From Saksenaea vasiformis B4078 (Eukaryota > Mucoromycota > Mucoromycetes > Mucorales > Saksenaeaceae), in contig JNDT01002242.1 of NCBI GenBank assembly GCA_000697055.1, positions 1 to 64,000 on the forward strand: DNA of 64,000 nt, read 5' to 3'. Shown piece by piece: positions 11,801 to 23,472 of this stretch. Both the position numbers and the translations under genes were made by a program. Numbering within the stretch: the stretch's first letter is position 1; each line of letters opens with the position of its first letter. The notes under the pieces were generated by a model. The model was not told the origin of the DNA. It saw only the letters and a program-made list of their open reading frames with translations, and made no database searches.

Positions 11801-12165
11801 TGCGCATTGACCAGTTACTGGAGTCTTTTGAGTTTAACCCCCAACTCATTTTTATGGGCTTCAAATGTTCTGTGTTCGTCCCTGCATTTATTTCGCCGAT
11901 CGTTTTAGCCGGCCCTCCATGACTCGCCATCCTTTATTGTTAGTATTTGCACCACACAAAAATCTTCTATTTTTTTTTTTTGTGTGATCTGTGGATCGTT
12001 CCTTTTTCTCTTACCGAGCCGAGTTGTATGCTTTGCAGACAAGACCCTTTTTTTTTCTTGTTTCTTCTGCATCACTGTTATGTGTGTGTGTGTTTTTTTT
12101 TAGCGAGACTGTCACAATCTTTAAGTTGTAGCAGAGTCTTCGTTTATTGATATTACGTGTAACGC
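8881..12165. other. Gene-poor, AT-rich stretch
   Basis: No gene is supported in these 3.3 kb. Open frames are short, lack recognisable motifs and fall on both strands. The only structure found is one copy of a dispersed repeat (9340-9850). Homopolymer runs occur near 9390, 11040, 11970 and 12050. It looks like decayed mobile-element or intergenic sequence. Confidence 0.6.
9340..9850 (+). repeat. Dispersed ~0.5-0.6 kb repeat, copy 1
   Basis: Matching blocks recur in the same order at 21170-21790. They include TATTTATAGGGACGCATGAA (9363-9386), GTTCATCTTAC then CCCCGGTAA, TAGCCTGTATGACCTCT, TCGCTTCAAGTCCTCT, and near the end TTATGCTG followed by TTTCGCATCCAT. Copies differ in many positions and in length of the middle part. 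A TATA-like box leads the repeat, which fits a promoter-bearing mobile-element leader. Confidence 0.65.
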
Positions 12166-14043
12166 TTACAGGGAAAAATGCTGAACTTTATAGAATTGTT
12201 GTTCCGCTTGGTTGTAAAACCGTGGAGATTTCCGGCGCCCAAAAAAGCGCTTTTCTTCGCAAACCCTAACATATTTATCGAAGGGATAGCTTGGACACGT
12301 TCTATGCATACAGTCAAGAACTTTGTTTGCAACCGACTCGCCGTCTAACAGAGCGCCATGCAGAAACCCGTACTGTTCGTCCGACATGGCTTCTCCGGAA
12401 AACCATAGTCGCGACGAGTTTCCTAGCGGGGCCTTCATGTTTTCATGGTGCTTGCTGAAAGCTCCAATCGGCCAGTTTGAATAGGAACCACGGAAAAGAG
12501 GGTTACTATGCCAACGAGGAATTAAAATAGCAGACGGCTCCGGAATATGTCTACCGAACATGCGTCGTAGTACTTGCATAATTTCCCGTTGAACGTGCTT
12601 CTCGTCCATACGTTCTATCCGTTCCGAATCTTTGTAGGTTGTCGTTACCATGAGGATATTGTCGCGTCCACCCAGATAACCAGGTGCATTTAGGTTTTGC
12701 CAGATAGTGTACTGTGCACCATCCTCACTCACATGGCTTGCGTACATGGCAAACTAGGAAGGACGGGCGGAATTAATCGAACGTATTTCTGTAATTTGCA
12801 ATGAGGTTACCTGCCAATCTCCCCAGAACTTTCTGTGGAATCTCAGAAAGATCTTGGTATAGGTTGTCATGTGGAAACTTAATAAAGCTTCCCTTTTCCA
12901 TTCAGGAAATGGTGGGTGGAACTTTACATCGTTGCTCTGCAGAACTCCTAAACTAAAGACATGTAAATTTGCGGCAAAGAATGCTACCTATGCCTTACGA
13001 GAAGGTACAGATGGCATAGTCTGCAATAATCGTGTGGCCATTGACGGTGACGACAGTGACGTTTTTGTCACCATAGAAAACATTGGAAACAAGGGTATTT
13101 AGCATTAAGCGAGGGTCGTCTTCGGTAAAGAACTGTGTCGCTTCTTGGTTCAAAATAAAGTTAAATCCTCTGATAACCATCAGCTTATAACAAAAAGGTA
13201 CTGACGGCATGTACCTGTCATCGATCACAAATTCGTTGCCTGCCGGGTAACTTCCAGCCACCATGTCAATCGTGCCTGTGGCGTAGTCTAAGGAGGCCAC
13301 TTCAGCCGGTTCAGCTAGTTCCCAATCCACCGCAAAATATTCGACCGCAGCTTTTAAGGGCGTGTCAGGTTGCCAACCTATAATACTGAGAGCTGCTCTG
13401 CCAGACAAATCCACTAAATTCTGCTTTATCCGCCGACCTAAGTTTACGATAGATAATTCGCGTTTGCTTTGAGGCAGTGATCTGTACCTGCATAACTAAC
13501 TAACTCCTCCATCTTATTGATGAAATCCGTATAAACCGTCTGTCCAACACCTATCGGTATTGTTCCATGCGTATCATAAAATGTAAGATTGCTTTTATCA
13601 CTCGGTGCTGTTTTCAGGCCGTATTGTGTTGCTAGTCGGTAAACGGGGTTCTCCCCTTTTCCGTAGATCTAAAAACTAGGTTTCAGTGACAGTGGACACA
13701 TGACAGTGCGCATGATTTGAATCCACATATAAATTTGAGTTTCATTTACCCAATTGGCTCCCAGCTCAACATAAGAATTGCCAAATTTTACATGTTGGAC
13801 TCTACCTATGTTGGATTGAGGTTAAGCAAGATATTGAGGAGGGTTTTACTCGCCTCCAATAAAAGGTTGGGCATCCAGGACGATAAAATCGGTCATGTTC
13901 ATCTTGGTAAAGGTGCTTGCGGCAGAAATACCAGCAGCACCAGCTCCCATGATGACTACTTTGGTATGATAGATCTTTGAGATTGCAGGTGTTGCTAGTG
14001 TTAGTAAGAACAATCCAAGGAGAGGGTTTATTGGCCGTGTCAT
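12166..14043 (-). CDS. Secreted FAD-dependent polyamine (amine) oxidase
   Basis: Six exons: 13850-14043, 13750-13801, 13488-13668, 12999-13437, 12811-12952 and 12166-12753, joined by introns of 46-81 nt, all in frame. The product is about 531 aa: a hydrophobic signal peptide (residues 5-21), the FAD Rossmann loop GAGAAGIS (33-40), a VELGANW motif, a central substrate domain, and the C-terminal FAD segment RWHSNPLFRGSYSNWP plus LWFSGEAMSDE and GFLHGALLDGE. These are hallmarks of the plant/fungal polyamine oxidase branch, which oxidises spermine or spermidine and releases hydrogen peroxide. An upstream in-frame ATG at 14094 would add 17 hydrophobic residues; I prefer 14043 because the extra part lies in a CT-rich leader. 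The signal peptide points to the secretory route. Exact substrate is not shown by sequence. Confidence 0.9.
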
Positions 14044-14785
14044 TAATAGAGAAGAAAGAACTGAAAAGAAAGAAAGAAAGAAGAAGACAGACATGAACTA
14101 AGGGGTAAACCCCATAAATTGTGATGCGTTGGTCAGAAGACATGTTCCCGCCTTTTCTGTCTCATGTGGCTTCATTACACTTCTATTCATTCTACAGGCT
14201 GTCAAGGAGAACAGGACTTTTTTATTTATTTTATTTCCCGATCTGGTTATATTGTAAAAGGAAGAAAAAAAGTACATTTTGGTTTTTGCTTTTGCCTTTT
14301 TCTGCGTATAAAAGAAAAGAAGAGAAAGAAATCATAAATTAAACAAGAAAAGAAAATAAAAGAAATTCGGTACTGCCAATAAAAGAGAAAACAAAAAAAA
14401 ATGCTGTGGTTCACAGTTCGATGCATTGAAAAATAAGTACATGAAAAAAAAAGAAAGAGAAAAAAGAAAAAGGCATATAAAAAGAGTATTTGCAAAGTGT
14501 AAAAGAAAAAGAAAGAGAAGCTTAAAAATGGAGGCGCTCCAAAACATATACATGAAAAAGGAAAATGATGCATATAAATAAAGAGAAAAAACGAAAAAAA
14601 AGAAAAAGCCAATAATACATTCAAATAATGAAAAAGACGCGCATGAAAAAGGGTGTATGAGAGATATGACAGTGATTTTGCATTTTGTTTTGTTTTTTTT
14701 TGTTTTTTGTTTTTTGTTTTTTTTTTGCTGTCTTCTTTTTCGTGGTCGTTTTTTGTGATTTTTTTTTTGTTGGTGTTATTTTGTG
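14044..14785. other. Gap between the oxidase and STE12, strongly strand-asymmetric
   Basis: No gene seen. From about 14260 to 14640 the + strand is almost all purine, and from about 14670 to 14785 it is T-rich with repeated TTTTTTGT units. In STE12 mRNA orientation this gives an A-rich start of the 3' untranslated region followed by a long pyrimidine tract, which also serves as the upstream region of the oxidase. Confidence 0.6.
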
Positions 14786-17513
14786 TTAGAAGAGCGAAGA
14801 TGACACGTCGGTTGGAGCGATGTATGAAGTGAAGGGAGCAGTGCTGTCAAAGCAATAAGGGTTGTACATTTCGGATTGATGGCAGGAGTTGTTATGCTGT
14901 GGTAAGTTGAACATGTTGAATGTCGTCATGTCGTGTATGGCGTTGTTAAGTAGAGCAGACTGGGTCTGAGTACAAGCAAGTTGTGGTGTTTCTTGATATA
15001 TTTCGGGTTTGTAGGGTGAGAACAGAGTGACTGGAATCGGGCCTGGTGGTGTTACCATGGCTTCCGCTTGCTTGTAACCCATGTACAGTGAATCGTAGAG
15101 ACATTCATTTGGACTACTTTCATAGGAGTAAGGTCCTGAAAGTTGTGTGATCGATGAAGGTGACGATGTGGACACTGAGTTTTCTTCTTCTACCGACTGT
15201 GTTGGATGCGGGGTCGTTAACCATGATTGCTGGTTGTCTTGCGTCGAACACGGGTAATCCAGGGTCAGGAACGGTTCCTGCATCGTCGTTGCCGTCGTTG
15301 CCGTCGTCGTTGGCATGGTGATCTGCGACACCAGGGTTGGTTCGGATGGTGCAACTTCCGCTTCTGAATCTCCGAGTGTCATTGGTTGTATGTCTTGCAT
15401 ATCAAGGTCGAGATCCTGAGCGGGACTCAAAGTACTGCAACGACTACTACTGCAAATACTGCTGCTTACACTTCCAGACACGCCTGTAGACCAGGACATG
15501 GCGTTGGAGTGATCAGACGAAGTGGACGGCGTATACATGTACCCCTGGAACATGGTAGGTTGCTGATTCATGTAGGAGCCGTTCGTTTTATTGTCACTAT
15601 TTCCCCTGTTTTTGGTGGATGGATCGTCGGGGGATGAATCGTCATCGTTTTCTCTGTTGGCATTGTACTGATCGTGGCGCAAGATTTCATGTGACCTCTG
15701 ATGTTGTGCAAACAGATCAAGATGGACAAACTGCTTTCCGCATAGAGTACAGACGTACGGATGTTTTACTTGATGGGTGCGTAGATGTTGATCCAGTTCA
15801 TCTAGTCGTTTGAAGACGCGCGTGCATCCGTGATTCGAGCAGGTATAGCAGTAGTCTTGCTCAGCCGTGTTTTCCAAGATCGTTGCCCAGCGTGTGGAAG
15901 GTAATGCTGCATCGATCGGCATTGGCTGGTTCAATTTGGATGGTTTTGGTGGAATAGAGCGGTTTGTATTCATTCGACCAGGGCCAAAACCAGCCTTGAC
16001 GGCTTCCATGGCGAGACGGCTCTGTCCCTGATAACCATTCGGCGTTGATTTTGTACGCAGGTGACAGTTAACATGACGACGAATGCGTTCAGGTCCGCCG
16101 TGGTGCATATGGTCAAGTCGTTGTGCTGAAGAGGACATGGATGCAGCACGTCGTCGCCGCTGCTTATAGGTCGGTGAACCCTCGAAGAGCGTTAGTGCAC
16201 CAAAGATTCTTTTTGTCTTTTCCAGTGTTTTTGAATCTAGTGATTTGGATGGTAGTACACCTTCACGTGTAATGGAGGGTGGGCTTTTGATCTCCAGTTG
16301 TCCTACGCCGTCGACAAGATCGCTTTGTCCAGATGGGCTGGATCGCACGGATTTGGAAATCTCGGAGAAGGCGATGCTTTGGCTGTCATCAAATGCGGAA
16401 AGTGCCTCGGTGGTGTTCGTGAGAAGGGATGAGGCAGAAACGGACGATCGATGACGAAGTCGTGATGAGGAGGGTGGCGAGGACGATGGCGTCAGGTAGG
16501 ATGCATGACTCAAACGATGATAGTGGTGATTCATCAGCTGAGATTGCTGGTGTTGTCCCATGTTGACAGGGACGGAATTCACGCGTGATCTTCTCGTTTG
16601 ATTCCCGATTGTCTTGCGAGAAACAGGCATCATCATCGTCGTCGTGGTCTTGCTGGGTAGATGGGTAGTGAAATGTGGGTTAGGCCCTGTTTTTGATGTC
16701 ACCGAACAAACGATGCATTAGATAACTCGGATTGGATGATAGATGGGATTTTCCTAAAATACCTAGATAGGATGCGGTTTTGAGAGATAATTCAGATTGC
16801 GACTGTGCATCGGGTAGCGGGTCATTGTTGTTGTTGTTAGAGTTGGCGGCAGACAACGAGATGGATTTTCTCAACTGATCAAAGAGCTCTTGGGTAGAAT
16901 CGAGAGATAGCGACGTGGCAGGTTCCGCCACGGCAGTGCTTGTTGGTTCGACATTCAATTTTTCTCGCTTCAAGTCACGTTCAAGAGCGTCTAAAAAGAG
17001 ACGATCATGCGGCACAGAGTACCAATAGAATACTTTTTGTTTCTTCTGCGTGCGAATGCAGTTATTCTTGTACAGCATGTCAAGCAACTCCGACTTCGGC
17101 TCCTCCAAACGGGCATCGGTACCGGGCTTCAGATTCCGAAGGTCACTGAAGATACCTTCTTCGAATTTTTTGGCGTTTGTAACAGGACGGCCAAAAGAAT
17201 GAAAGCGAAATGTCAGTGTACGTACAATATCCGTTCCAGTAATGAAGAAGTCGCCATTCCAATAAATGCAAGAGATGTTTTCTCCAGATGGAAGTGGAAA
17301 ACGTTTTGGGGATTGATTCTGATCCCAACTGTCAGCCGCAGTAGCGAGAAAATATTTGAGATCGTCAATCATAGCCATTCGAGCATCCTTGTTACTGTTT
17401 GCTGGTTCGGGCATATCGTACGACACGCCTGACGTGTCGGATTTGCCATCGTTACGTTTTTTGGTACTCGATGACTTGGTCGTTATGGGATCCGATCGAT
17501 TGGTTGCCATCAC
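14786..17513 (-). CDS. STE12: Ste12-like transcription factor with C-terminal C2H2 fingers
   Basis: Two exons, 16708-17513 and 14786-16652, give about 890 aa. The N-terminal part (about residues 50-185) is the Ste12 homeodomain-like DNA-binding region, with NISCIYWNGDFFITGTDIV, KKFEEGIFSDLRNLKPG and QKVFYWYSVPHDRLFLDAL almost as in known Ste12 proteins. Two C2H2 fingers follow at about residues 535-590 (CSNHGC...H-x3-H and CTLCGKQF...H-x3-H), as in filamentous fungi but not in budding yeast. The rest is Ser/Thr/Gln-rich. Ste12 acts downstream of the mating/filamentation MAPK cascade. The junction near 16653-16707 is uncertain: a CTAAC branch site and CCCAG acceptor support an intron, but the only in-frame donor (GTTCGG) is weak, so a one-base frameshift is an alternative. 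Confidence 0.92.
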
Positions 17514-17960
17514 AAATAGGACGGAATAAAAAAAATATGTTTTTCTTTTTTAGATATAACTTATAATAAAAACACAGATATGATACAAAAGAAGAAGAAG
17601 AAGAAAAAAAAAAGGAAATAAAAAAATAAGAAAATGTAATCTTCAAAGAAGATATATAAAGGGATAAGAAAAAAAAAAGAAAGAGAAAAGGCGGAGAAAG
17701 AAGAAAAGAAGCCGAGAAAAAAAAAGCAAAAAAAAAAAGAGGCAATACAGACAGATAAAATAAAGAAAGCAAAAAAAGAAAAAACGGAGTCTACTAGAGA
17801 CACAGCAGCTGTAAAGAGTAGCGGCATGGCGAAAAGAAAAAAAATAAAAAAAGGGGGGGGAGAAGGGCAAAAAGGGGGGGGGGGAGAGGGACGAGAAAGG
17901 CCACAAAATGCTTTGTGTGGAGTTAAAAGGTAGGTTAGTATAAAAAAAGGAAAGGGTATA
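17514..17960 (-). other. Long pyrimidine tract in the STE12 leader
   Basis: For about 400 bp upstream of the STE12 start the minus strand is nearly all pyrimidine (the + strand purine), including G-runs of 8 and 9 on the + strand near 17855-17884. No gene. It may be a long CT-rich 5' leader or promoter element, common in fungal genes but unusually long here. Confidence 0.6.
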
Positions 17961-20900
17961 TACAAATAAAGCAGCCCAGCTATGTCTATTGGAATATCTG
18001 CCGCTTGTCAAAGCACTTGGATTTTCGCATCTACCATATTAAGCCCTCTCTTTAACTCTGATCCATCTATTTCGTACAACACATGGTTAAACCTATGCAT
18101 AAAACTGAATTAGTAAATCATTCATGTCTTTTTACTATCTGGGTTTACGATAGTTCAATATCATTTGTTCATTATCCCTTTTTGCCAACAGTGCTGCAAA
18201 AACAAACAATGCAGATCTGTTTCTCTTTTCTCTCTCCCCCCTTTTCTCCTATTAAAGTAACTCAGTTAATAAATCACGTGTAGCCATTTGTTTGCCTAAA
18301 ACTGAACGTTGTATTAGAGCAGCTTTGTTTAACGGCGTAAATTTTAGGTTGCTCATACTTGCCACCCCTGCAGAAGGAAAAAGAAAAAAAAAGGTATTCG
18401 TTCCTTGTAATTGGTACCCTTTCACTGTAGGTGTGTGCACCATTCTCTTTTAACCGAATAATAAGAATATAACTATTATTTACCTATTTGTTCACGCCAC
18501 CGGCGGATCCGAGATCTATGTTGGCGCCTTTTTTTTTTTTTTACTCAGCCAACAAAAGGCAAAAAAGGAAAGGAAAAGAAAGAAAAGAAACTGCAAAACC
18601 TAGGTAACCAGCATAACAACGTAAAAGAAAAAAAAAAGAAGGATTTTGTTTCGTCACTGCTTGGAAATCAATGCAAGAACCCCATTCTTTTCTTCTTTTC
18701 TTTTTTTTTTTTTTTTTTTTGCAGGTACCTATTTGTTAAGAAAAAGTCGCATTTATAATGTGTATATAAAAAGTTGATTAGTGCAACATGGCATCATCCC
18801 GCACACAACTACTAAACATCTAACTATCGTTGAGAAAGAAAAAAAATATACGATCTTTCGACCGGCTTTCGGTCAATGAAACTAAGCCGAAATGGCTGAA
18901 GTCATTGTACAGCAACCCGGCATAAACAAAGCGCATCGACATTGCATAGAATAAAGGAAAAAAAGTGAACTTTGCGTACTCAAAATATTGCAACAAATAT
19001 CGTCGTACTTTGTCCTCTTTCCCTTGTCTCTTTCTCTCATTTATTTGTCATCATGTCATATTCGGAACGCACTGTCATCCGAAGACATAAACATTTATCT
19101 CAGCAGATAAATGTTGTTGACTCATCTTACCTGCATCAGCTGCGTCATCCTTGAAAAATAAGTGAAGAAAGTTCACCCTTTGAGCCCCGGAGAAACGTAC
19201 TATTCGTTCCGTTCGTGTTACACTGGACGACAAGATGGTGTACCCCGCCAGGGCTCCTTGTCTGCCAGAAACCAATCCCCTACCTATCTATTCGCCCCGT
19301 ACAACCATAGGACCACCTATCAAACAGAGTTGCATTAATTAACAATCGATACGCTGTCGATCGACACGTTTTTTTAGTGTCATTTTCAACCTTTCTGGTT
19401 CCTTTGTTTAAGTACACGTGCGTGAAGCTTTGTCCTTCAAGTGGTACAACCCATCCAACCATCTTTGCACCCCTCTTGTCTCTCTCTCCCTTTCTCTCTG
19501 AACAAAAGTAAAAATGGTTATAGCACCTGCCACCTGCGTGACTCGTCTTATTTGTGTGTTTTTTTGTTTTCCTTACACCAGGTTTTATGCATAAGACTTG
19601 CCCTGTGCATTGGAGTTTGCCAGCTTCATCTGCAATTAGAGCAGACGGAAACTACAACCATTTAGACCTTTTACTGTAGTAGTTACTGAATCCATTCTCT
19701 CCGCCGATCGTGATCTCTTTTTGTGATGGTGGAGTAACGTGCACGTGCCTCCATACAAATCATCTTGTAAAAGCCAGACGACACCCGTCGTTTTCTGTAC
19801 AACGCGTAGGATGAGATGAAATGCCAGCTACTTCCACTATGACTAATCAACCTGAGCCTCTGTTTTGCAAAAAGAAAATCACACAATACACGTCCCACAG
19901 AACGCTCAGCAGTTTTCAAAAAAAAAAAAAGACGTACCATGCCGATAGCCGTCGGCACTTTCGGGGCCGCTAACAATTACAATTCCTTAATACCCTTAGC
20001 AGCGGAATTAGGCATTGTTGCTAGAATTTGAGTCGGACCTTTTCGGGCTTCTACATTCTTATTTGGAGTGGTGCAAGACATGTACATGTAAAGGATCACT
20101 CGGTGACATGTTGCGTATAGCTGCAACCTACGGGCAAACATCGCCCGTTCTCCGCTACCTGACCGTACCAAAAAAAAAAGTGTCCCCCAAAGATGTATTC
20201 CATGTCATGTTTCTTCGGTGTCACCCTTCCAAACTACCTCTTTATGGTTATGCAGATAGCAAACCTTCTTCGTGAAAAACTATTATATAAGCCTCACGCA
20301 ACTCGGAGAATACTTCCGGCCTTGCTTGGTAATGTCTTTTGCCCCATCGAGTTATGTCCTCTTTCAGGAAATAGCGGTGTGTTAATAAACAAAGTGATCG
20401 AAAACTATTTTCTTTTAAACAGCTTGTCAGAATGTACAGAGAAAACCCTATAGATACAACCTGCCTGCATGTATGCAGTTGATTGTATTTGTGTTGTCAT
20501 CATGTACACTTGATGACCAACTTGTAAACATTCAACGCAGGATTGTTCGCTCTTTTTTTTTCTTTTTCTCCCGATGCATCGTCTACAGCGGAACTTGGTA
20601 GAGAAAAACACATGATCACCATGATGCATCCAGTCCTCACATTACAGCTGCAGACCCTGGCATTGGGAGAGAGAAAGGTTCTTTCAGGTATCGTTATTTC
20701 AGGCCTCCCTATGTTTCTATTGTTTATATAAACATTCTTTCTATTCTAACGCTTTCTAGTTCCATTAGGTGCCCCCAGAAAGAATCACCGAAGCAACATA
20801 ACCACCGAAATACGTGTCATCTGTGACTCATTTGACGTTTCATGTCCAGTGTCACAGTTGCTAAAGTTCAGAAGGTGAAGCCAGATGGTTCCAGAAAGCG

Positions 20901-21169
20901 TAATCTGACGTCGTGATTTCAAAACCCGCGTGCACAATAAAATCTGCATAAGATGCGGGTTTCGGTGAAAAAAGATAGAAATACTGGATGACCGTTTGCA
21001 TCAAACAAATATTGTGTTATATTCAAGTCCGAATAAAATTTGTTCTTGAAAAGGATGCGTCTTTGCGCTGAGAAGCAGTTCGCAACGGGATGATCTGAGT
21101 CTTGCTGTATGGTCGGTTCTGTTATTTCCATCGGAAGACTTGGGAAATATTTCAAGATAAGGATAGGTT

Positions 21170-21790
21170 CCGCCCTGGATAATTCGTATTTAAAGGGACG
21201 CATGAACTTCTTCGGCTTCGTTCATCTTACATCCCCGGTAAAGGATGCTAGTTCACCATCATATATACAGGATCATTTATGCCTTCGCATCTATTGTCTA
21301 GCCTGCATGACCTCTGTCTAGGGCCGCCCTGGCTGTGGCGTAATCCCTCGTTCACGACCAGGTAAGCGTGCAGCGTCGCACGCTGCCTCACCCAACTGTC
21401 ACAACAGAACCTTGCCGGACGTTTGCTTCGCTTCAAGCCCTCTACGTGGCGTATCTCTCACAGTTGATCCCTTTATACCAGGATGCCCTTGTACAGCTAC
21501 AATTACTCTCCAACTCTTTCTTAATTGCTCACCGATGACGAACTCTTCGCACGGATCTTCTCTTGGCAAACGTGCCATTGACAGCGAGGACGAACTTTTC
21601 CAACCTAATTCGTCATCCACCTTCGTCGCTGATGATGTCAGTGTATCCACTGCATCTCCGCCCACGAAAGATGCCATGACGCCGGCCCCATCGGATCAAG
21701 GTGTGGGCGTGACCCAGACGTTTAAGATCTGATTATCTTTCCATGAATAAATTCTTATGCTGCTCGAATAGAGTTTGCATCCATTAGGGA
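21170..21790 (+). repeat. Dispersed ~0.6-kb repeat, copy 2, with a small ORF
   Basis: Collinear with 9340-9850: TATTTAAAGGGACGCATGAA, GTTCATCTTAC, CCCCGGTAA, TAGCCTGCATGACCTCT, TCGCTTCAAGCCCTCT, and TTATGCTG plus TTTGCATCCAT near the end. Inside, an ATG at 21535 starts a 65-codon ORF (to 21732) with a KRAIDSEDELF segment, a Ser/Asp-rich protein-like sequence absent from copy 1. This could be the start of an element's first ORF. The function is unknown. Confidence 0.6.
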
Positions 21791-23099
21791 AGAAATTAAT
21801 ATAAGTCAAGTATAACGTTATCGCTACTTCCTATACAGATGACCGCATATTTAGTTTCTTCCTTATCGCAAAGTTGGCCTCTGTAGTATGGAAAATTTAC
21901 TTAGGGCATTGCAAAAATAAACGGTAAAAGGGACCTTCCCGCTGAATCCGCTTACTCTGGATCATGAACGCATTCTGAGCAGAAGTGGCATCGAATCTCT
22001 AATCTACTGGGTCTTTACAAAAGAAATCCAGAATGCCCATTTCTTCAGATTCATCTTTTTACCCTCTGAGTCCAAGATACAAAGATAAGAAGAAGGACAA
22101 CTAACGATGACGGATATCAGTACATGATAAAAAGGCAGCCAGATGAGATATTCATTGTCTTCTGAACGGGACCCGGCCTTTTCTGGAAAACAGTGCCACG
22201 ACCAATGGGTGGTCCTGATTCCAACCATAACCTAAAAGTTAGATACTGCTAGTAACACTGTTGATGTGCCTCGTTGAATGCTTTTCCACGCTACTCTAAA
22301 TGAATTCGGTAACTGTGAAAGGTCAAGTCTGCGCTAGACAAGCCGGGTCGTATGGGAAGGTCGCCTCTTTGCATTTTTATGAACTAGGTTCTCTGATGGA
22401 CATGAAGCTTATCTGCATATATAATGACAGCAGTTACTGCAGAGGGAAATTGAGCGCTATCGTGGACAAAGCGGTTAGGAACAGAACCAAAGTGATAAAT
22501 GGTCCTGTATGTCTAATCAAGCAAACAGAAGGAAAGAAAAATACCAGTTTTCTCTCTTAAATACTCGTCACATCCCGTTGTCTGACATAAGCCTTGACCG
22601 CGACGTGTAAGAGATACTGTCTGTAGAGCTTAACACGAAAAGAAGACTTGCTAGCGCTAAGATGAATCTGAATTGGCGCGGGAAATCCAGTATAATCTAA
22701 CTTGCAATGGCTGCTAAAGATTAAATATCATGGCTGAAGAAAAGGATTGTGAAACGTGTATACTACAGGATGAATACGCAACTACACCACTTGACCAGCA
22801 ATGGGCATGGCTTGGCGATTTTTCGAGAGTTACACATCTTTCGTAGGACTTCATTCTGTCCATCGTTACTCGGGAAACCCACGGTGCCCTCTATCAGTCG
22901 TTATGGCTGCCATGTACAACACCGGCCTTTGCGTCACAATGATACGCCACTGTCAAAGGCAAAATAGACGATAGCGTATATATATATATTATTCGATGAG
23001 TGTCATGACAATGCGTGCGCAGGTCATTCGCATATCCCTTGTCATCTTCTGCCTCGCATTGATCAAATACAAGAAAAAGAAAGTTGAGAGAAAAAAAAA

Positions 23100-23100
23100 G

Positions 23101-23133
<33 letters not shown>
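23100..23133 (+). repeat. GA dinucleotide microsatellite
   Basis: Run of GA/AG repeats about 30 bp long, roughly 340 bp upstream of the PAK start codon. Confidence 0.9.
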
Positions 23134-23136
<3 letters not shown>

Positions 23137-23472
23137 CACTCAGCATAATGAAGTTGCTTGTTTTACAATGTGGAACCATGCTTTTGAAGCAGTGTTAAAG
23201 CTTTTTTTTTTTGTACCCCTTCGGATTCCCACCTGCCCTATTTATAAGTCCCCTTCATCACAACCCGGACTGCAGTGTCCCCTTTCTCTTATTTCCTGGT
23301 TTTCTCTTTTTCTTTATAACACTCTTTCCTTTTCCTATCGTGCGTGTTTTTTTCTCTTATTTACTTGTCAAACGGCCAGTTTTAACTCATTAAGGAAGAA
23401 AGAACGAAAGAAAAAAGTGTGAATGACACCAACCGCAATCCCACTACTACAGGACTGACACAGTCAACAGGA

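Larger units (their letters stand above)
17961..23472. other. 5.5-kb gap between STE12 and the PAK gene
   Basis: No gene can be defended. A T-run of about 21 lies at 18700-18720, an AT run at 22978-22992 and a GA microsatellite at 23100-23133. Exon-like pieces occur on the minus strand between about 18480 and 20220, including one at 19131-19275 that ends in a good donor (GTAAGA) and a short end piece, 18481-18525, reading NIDLGSAGGVNK and a stop. They do not join into a recognisable protein and may be a decayed gene. The region also holds copy 2 of the dispersed repeat. Confidence 0.5.

Noticed and set aside
23100..23133. GA array and the 31550-31576 GAGAGAGG array as CRISPR-like repeats
   Set aside because: No spacer structure; they are plain microsatellites in a eukaryotic genome.
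23419..23472. GTG start for the PAK gene
   Set aside because: Nuclear fungal genes rarely start at GTG, and the ATG at 23473 begins the PH domain cleanly.
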